Part shown: positions 60,228-64,000 of the stretch, piece after piece
Numbering within the stretch: the stretch's first letter is position 1
Layout of the letters: each line of letters starts with the position of its first letter
NCBI GenBank assembly: GCA_014730275.1
Contig: WJIL01000009.1
Location: forward strand, 32,182-96,181
Origin: Candidatus Lokiarchaeota archaeon
GTDB taxonomy: Archaea; Asgardarchaeota; Thorarchaeia; Thorarchaeales; Thorarchaeaceae
Length of the DNA stretch: 64,000 nt
Direction: 5' to 3'
The notes under the pieces: model-generated
Told to the model about the DNA's origin: nothing
Seen by the model: the letters and a program-made list of their open reading frames with translations, nothing else
Database searches by the model: none
Made by a program: the position numbers and the translations under genes

Positions 60228-61661
60228 ATGTGGAGTGTTAAAGCTAGATACGATACTTTGAGAGTTGCAATCGTTGAGCCTGGTGGGCTTGAAAGATGGT
60301 GGGCAATCCCAGGATACGGCGAGTATCCACTGGAGTGGGGTGCAGTTGACAAGCCCTACCATACTCATTCCACCAAGCGCGAGTCTGAACTTCAACGAAG
60401 AGATCTCAAAAACAAGATGCAGAAAGCGGTAGAAGACGAGATACCCGGTGTCAGACTGCTAGGCTATAGAGACCTCCTGCAGGAGACATTGGATGCGTGG
60501 CGTGATGATCCCAACCGACTTGAGGAGATTGTCCTTACTTGTTTCCATGAGTGGGACCGTCCTCGTATCAAGAATTTACTTGGTGAGGACTACAAGAGCG
60601 TCACAGCAGACCAGCTTCTTGGGAGAGATCGACCTCCGCTACACAAAGACGGAGACGATTGGAAGGTTGGAATCCGTCCGATTCCATGGGTTCAGAATAT
60701 CTCAGAGGAAGGGTGGATGACCGACAAGGGATTGGTCTACAACAATAAGAAGACATGGTGGCGCTCGCGCGAAGATGAGGTGACTCATGCCATCATCGAA
60801 CATCATCCTGAGATGATTGAGAACGTTGAGGTGCTTCTTGACCCTGAACCTCCTGCATACTTGGAGGGCGGCGACATGAGAGCCCCCAGCGAAGACACCA
60901 TAGCTGCAGGTGTCGGTTGGCATACCAGTCGGGAAGGAATGCGGCGGCTCTCTGAAGCTCTGCCAGAGAAGACAATCTACGCAGTGCAGAAGGTTCCCAT
61001 TCTCAAAGAAGGTTTCAATGATATGGTCTATTCCTTCTGCTGGCATTTCGAGACGTTCCATTGTGAGGTTGATGAAGGAAAAGGCATGTTCATGCCATAT
61101 ATCATGGACTATCCTGAAGGAGGCAGAAAGAAGTACATAGACTGGGTGAAGGCTCTGAAGCGAGACATTGAGGAGTATCATCCGCTGTTACAGAAGCTTC
61201 GTGAAGAGGAAATCGATATTCCCAAGGAGCAGAAGGATCGCATCAAGGCCAATGCGCTTCAAGACCTGACAGACGAGAACATAGCTCTGCTTGAAGATAT
61301 GGGCAAGGTGTACACATACGAAGGCGGTGAGCTTGTTTCTACACGGAACAGCTATCTGCAGGCCCTGATTGATGATGGTGTCATGGATCCAGATGGAATA
61401 ATCTGGTACGGCGGTGACCCAAGCCAGTATGAGAACGCACTGGAGCATCTTGGCGTCATTGCCATGGAGATTGCTGCTCAGGCCGAAATTGCAGAGACCC
61501 TGCGACCTGGCGTCCTGCTTATGTCGTCACATGCCGAGAAGACGATTGAGTCACTTGAGGAACATGGATGCAGAGCTGTAACATATGACGGGTTCTACCA
61601 GAAGAAGTTCGGTGGTCCCGGTCAAGACTGTGCTTTCTTCCCACTCCACAGAGAGAACTAA
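60228..61661 (+). CDS. Arginine-deiminase-like protein B (catalytic residues kept)
   Basis: 477-residue ADI-superfamily protein. It keeps the putative nucleophile Cys468 in QDCAFFPLHRE (aligned with ADI GGPRCMSMPL), His273 in CWHFET (HFET vs HLDT) and Glu213 in YLEGGD. The aspartate of the early TRDP motif is not obvious (ISEEGWMT). It may hydrolyse arginine to citrulline and ammonia, or another guanidine. ATG 60228 lies after GGAGAG in the end of copy A; the frame upstream to 60210 overlaps A and is not used. The A-B gap is 5 nt, so translation is coupled. An intrinsic-type terminator follows. Confidence 0.77.
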   Translation: MWSVKARYDTLRVAIVEPGGLERWWAIPGYGEYPLEWGAVDKPYHTHSTKRESELQRRDLKNKMQKAVEDEIPGVRLLGYRDLLQETLDAWRDDPNRLEEIVLTCFHEWDRPRIKNLLGEDYKSVTADQLLGRDRPPLHKDGDDWKVGIRPIPWVQNISEEGWMTDKGLVYNNKKTWWRSREDEVTHAIIEHHPEMIENVEVLLDPEPPAYLEGGDMRAPSEDTIAAGVGWHTSREGMRRLSEALPEKTIYAVQKVPILKEGFNDMVYSFCWHFETFHCEVDEGKGMFMPYIMDYPEGGRKKYIDWVKALKRDIEEYHPLLQKLREEEIDIPKEQKDRIKANALQDLTDENIALLEDMGKVYTYEGGELVSTRNSYLQALIDDGVMDPDGIIWYGGDPSQYENALEHLGVIAMEIAAQAEIAETLRPGVLLMSSHAEKTIESLEEHGCRAVTYDGFYQKKFGGPGQDCAFFPLHREN

Positions 61662-61670
61662 TCGCATAAG

Positions 61671-61715
61671 CCAAGCGCTCTGAGAAAGGAGTGCTTGGTC
61701 ACTCTTTCTCTTTTC
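61671..61715 (+). terminator. Terminator after ADI-like gene B
   Basis: CCAAGCGCTC (61671-61680) pairs with GAGTGCTTGG (61689-61698, one G-T pair) around an 8-nt loop, followed by TCACTCTTTCTCTTTTCTTG, a T-rich tract. It lies 10 nt after the stop. Confidence 0.65.
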
Positions 61716-62008
61716 TTGAACCCCTCTCAGGATAATCTGCAATCTTCTCTTCGAGATTCATAGTTTCCGAAATCGCGGATGTGACTATAGGATTCCTTGT
61801 CTGCTCGTGATTCATCCCATAGTATAGAGCAGTGCGAAATCTGGGTTGAGCAAGTGAATTGGAATGTTGTTGGACTAGAACATCAATCGGTACAACCCGC
61901 GAATGAAAAAGCGCATTAGCTGAAAAATCAAAGGAATTTTCGTTGTAAATGATAATCCTTGGTAGACACCCATTTTCGATTGCCCTTTGTAGGGAATTCT
62001 TCCTCCCA
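61716..62008. other. Intergenic stretch without clear genes
   Basis: 293 nt between the terminator of ADI-like gene B and the small membrane protein. I see no RNA gene, repeat or convincing ORF. The in-frame ATG at 61949 of the next gene would use part of it, but its first 20 residues look like translated non-coding sequence. Confidence 0.35.
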
Positions 62009-62347
62009 ATGAAGACGACTATTCTTGTAGGTATCTACCCTTCCATGCTGGTAGTGGGGACCCTGGTGCTTGTAGGAATATCAGTGGCGTTGACGTTCTC
62101 AAAGAAAAGCTGCACTCCGGATTACTTGCTATGGGCTATCGTCAGAATTCCATTTTTCATATTTGTATGGATTGTCTTGGATCGCTTATTCATAGCTGTG
62201 GCTTTCTACCCTCTTTCATGTATAATGTCCATTTTCGATACCAATCTTCTGTTGGTTCTACTCTCCTTCTTAATGACGATTGCTCTACTTCTCATAACCG
62301 AAATCATCAATGATACCGTACTAGCTTCACCAATGAGGAATAGATGA
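62009..62347 (+). CDS. Small membrane protein, probable
   Basis: 112-residue hydrophobic protein with three spans (about residues 3-27, 42-68 and 76-104). The in-frame ATG at 61949 would add 20 residues; ATG 62009 fits the first helix better. No known family, no partner gene and no strong ribosome site, so the gene itself is only moderately supported. It ends with a basic tail (MRNR). Confidence 0.45.
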   Translation: MKTTILVGIYPSMLVVGTLVLVGISVALTFSKKSCTPDYLLWAIVRIPFFIFVWIVLDRLFIAVAFYPLSCIMSIFDTNLLLVLLSFLMTIALLLITEIINDTVLASPMRNR

Positions 62348-62451
62348 AATCAACTCGAAAATGGAATTGGTCTGTAATTCTCAGTACTACGGCAATGCGA
62401 ATTCAAGTGAAATATGGTTGAGCATCTGGTGATTCCGAGATAAACGCCCGT

Positions 62452-63333
62452 TCACAACCCTCTCAAGAAGGTTGGTTTCAAATCAGCTTCATCGTGTCTA
62501 TCTATTGCCTCATCGAGAGTTTTCAGAACGTCCTTCTTGTCTCTGTTCAGAGTACCTCTCAGGGACAAATAGTTGGAGGCGTGATTTGTACGGAAGATGC
62601 ACTCGCTCAGGTCAAGATTCTCTACCAGAATTCTCAGCTCTATTAGGATTTCGAAAGGCTTCATGGGCTGGAAATCACCCTTCTCTACCATTCGGTGGAT
62701 GGGTGTACCTGGGGGCGTCATGAGAGTGAGGGCACCTATGTATTCGGGGTCAATCCGATTGAGTGCCTTAGCGGTTGCCCTGGCATGTCGTTCCGATTTC
62801 TCAAGCCCACCAAGTCCTAGGATGATAGTGAGAGAAAGCGGTATACCGGCCGCTCGAATCTTCTTGCAGGCTTCAATATTCTCTTCGTTCGTTACACCCT
62901 TTCGCACCCGTGTCAGAAGTCCATCATCTCCGGTCTCCAGTCCCAAGTAGACAATACCTAATCCCAGTTCTTTGAGCCTTTTCAGATCATCAACAGTTTT
63001 GTTTTCAACGTCTCCGGCATAGGCGTATGTTCCCACACGTTCAAGGTTTGGAAGCTCTTTATCAAGCACTCTTAGGACATCTGCCATCTCATCGGTGTTC
63101 ATGGCTAGTACATTGCCATCCGCTAGGAAGACCCTGTTCGTACGCTTTTTGACACGATCGGACAGTCGATTCAGGTCTTGGGATATGCCTGATTCACCAC
63201 GTACTCGATATCGTTTGTTCTTGTAGGAGACACAAAAGATGCAGGCATTGTGCGAACAGCCAACAGTAGCCTGCAGAATCAGGCTCCTTGCCTCACTTGG
63301 AGGACGCCAGATGCTGCCTTCGTATTCTAGCAT
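62452..63333 (-). CDS. Radical SAM protein with CX4CX2C motif
   Basis: 293-residue radical SAM enzyme of the Elp3/MiaB-like superfamily shape. The cluster motif is C26-SHNA-C31-IF-C34, which is CX4CX2C rather than the usual CX3CX2C; a family with CSHNxCxFC is found in anaerobes. LADGNVLAMN and GIVYLGLETGDD fit the SAM-binding strands, and ILGLGG the later one. No B12 or SPASM domain and no extra Cys cluster. Reaction unknown. It is divergent from the last gene of the window. Confidence 0.82.
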   Translation of the reverse strand: MLEYEGSIWRPPSEARSLILQATVGCSHNACIFCVSYKNKRYRVRGESGISQDLNRLSDRVKKRTNRVFLADGNVLAMNTDEMADVLRVLDKELPNLERVGTYAYAGDVENKTVDDLKRLKELGLGIVYLGLETGDDGLLTRVRKGVTNEENIEACKKIRAAGIPLSLTIILGLGGLEKSERHARATAKALNRIDPEYIGALTLMTPPGTPIHRMVEKGDFQPMKPFEILIELRILVENLDLSECIFRTNHASNYLSLRGTLNRDKKDVLKTLDEAIDRHDEADLKPTFLRGL

Positions 63334-63534
63334 GGTTTATACCGACTCTTGAGGAATGTTGTCTTTCTTTCTAGGCTTCTTATTATAGGGTTGTTGCAAC
63401 GGTGACCAATCGGGATGGTTCTGGCAAATCAGCCTTTTGAAAATACATTATGACACTCGATTTCTCGAAGAGAGCAAACCATCACTATGTTTTTATGAGC
63501 CTAACCATACAAATGCTTGAGGAGTGAAGCCTTT

Positions 63535-64000
63535 TTGAGCACGCGTTCGCCACATTCGAGAGTTTTCCTACTTGTAGCAATTGGAGTTCTGTTAGTCATT
63601 TCTATTTCTAATAACGGAGTAACGATGGATTCCCAAGACCATTTCGACCATGATTCATTTGATGCTGATGATACAGATGCAGCTCCGGTTGGAGTATCCA
63701 AGCTCAGTTCATCTGGAGACATAAATTTCACAACCAGTCAAACAATCGAGGATGATACTAAATGGGTTTCCCAAAGGGGTATCAATGTCACAGATGGAGC
63801 AGACGTCGTTTTCAGGAATACTACACTCTACTTGAATAATCTCGAGTATTCCTCTGCGTGGATCAATGTTGAGGATGGAGCCACGCTTGTACTGGATAAT
63901 TGCACAATCGAACATGACCCGGACGGTGCAGCGCCTGGAATAAGATACCTAGACGGAACTGATGGAAATATCACAAACACGAGAATTCTCAATTTTACAA
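63535..64000 (+). CDS. Secreted beta-helix protein (3' partial)
   Basis: Open frame running off the right edge, so it lacks a stop in the window. TTG at 63535 follows GAGGAGTGAAG by about 6 nt and starts a signal peptide (RVFLLVAIGVLLVISISNN), then an acidic stretch (DHFDHDSFDADDTDA). The rest shows parallel beta-helix coils: INVTDGADVVFRNTTLYLNN and INVEDGATLVLDNCTIE are successive turns with the GA-x-hhh-x-N-x-T/C pattern, carrying several N-x-S/T sequons. Such proteins are common archaeal surface proteins or polysaccharide-binding or lyase proteins. At least 155 residues are encoded. Confidence 0.72.
   Translation, partial: MSTRSPHSRVFLLVAIGVLLVISISNNGVTMDSQDHFDHDSFDADDTDAAPVGVSKLSSSGDINFTTSQTIEDDTKWVSQRGINVTDGADVVFRNTTLYLNNLEYSSAWINVEDGATLVLDNCTIEHDPDGAAPGIRYLDGTDGNITNTRILNFT

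Noticed and set aside
62452..63333. Radical SAM protein as the missing glycyl radical activase
   Set aside because: CX4CX2C motif, Elp3-like shape, and location far from the glycyl radical gene argue against it.
1..64000. CRISPR array, insertion sequence, prophage, rRNA or tRNA
   Set aside because: No regularly spaced direct repeats, no transposase or integrase, no phage genes, and no rRNA/tRNA signatures seen on either strand by reading; a tool scan could still find a tRNA with an intron.

Overview
This window looks like archaeal chromosome, most probably an Asgard (Promethearchaeota, Thorarchaeia-like) genome. The reasons are: a Ras/Arf-type small GTPase in an operon with a longin-like protein and polytopic membrane proteins; a long leucine-rich-repeat protein; a PARP-type zinc finger; a MoaD-like beta-grasp protein; archaeal TATA boxes about 25-30 nt before several starts; frequent GTG/TTG starts with GGAGG/GGTGA ribosome sites; and strictly anaerobic enzymes (tungsten aldehyde oxidoreductase, glycyl radical enzyme, radical SAM enzymes, an F420-type LLM oxidoreductase). 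The lineage is inferred from gene content only. I saw no rRNA, tRNA, CRISPR array, insertion sequence or phage gene. Genes are dense and in short operons on both strands, with convergent pairs often separated by hairpins.

Layout. 1-4.3 kb: an FtsX/LolD-type ABC exporter (permease cut by the window edge) and a PARP-type zinc-finger protein. 4.3-11.3 kb: acylphosphatase, CPBP protease, isoaspartyl peptidase, a thioredoxin/ferritin-like pair, and a Cys-type sulfatase with its radical SAM maturase and a thioredoxin-reductase-like flavoprotein. 11.4-15.4 kb: an uncharacterised GTPase module made of a small Zn-binding protein, a longin-like protein, two paralogous multi-span membrane proteins and the GTPase. 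15.5-19.7 kb: ferritin-like protein, OB-fold surface protein, glutaredoxin-like protein without CxxC, thioredoxin reductase, protein disulfide oxidoreductase, LRR protein. 19.9-23 kb: a glycoprotein, a coiled-coil protein, then KDPG aldolase and KDG kinase (Entner-Doudoroff branch). 23-30.3 kb: a soluble seven-PAS histidine kinase, a glycyl radical enzyme and an aminotransferase.

30.3-35.5 kb is catabolic: ATC-hydrolase-like, RraA-like, UroD-like methyltransferase, and a GlcD/GlcF-type FAD oxidase with its Fe-S partner. 35.5-42.5 kb holds a PRTase, a ubiquitin-like protein ending in Gly-Gly-Ala, a winged-helix/Mrr-like protein, a short gluzincin peptidase, an APC permease and two unknown proteins. 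42.5-52.5 kb has two DUF917 (S-methyl-thiohydantoin desulfurase-like) proteins, a hydantoin/Asp racemase, an MFS transporter, an LLM oxidoreductase and an AOR with its ferredoxin; together these suggest uptake and breakdown of cyclic amides or amino-acid derivatives. 52.9-55.6 kb is a sulfur-relay island (DsrE/F/H-like trio, extra DsrE, 4-TM protein, TusA). 55.7-61.7 kb holds a NIF3 protein, an S9 peptidase whose nucleophile Ser is replaced by His, and tandem arginine-deiminase-like paralogues, of which the first has lost its catalytic residues. The window ends with a radical SAM enzyme and the start of a secreted beta-helix protein.

The observations I rate highest are the GTPase/longin/membrane-protein operon, the active/inactive ADI-like tandem beside a Ser-to-His S9 protein, the PARP zinc finger and the GGA-tailed ubiquitin-like protein.
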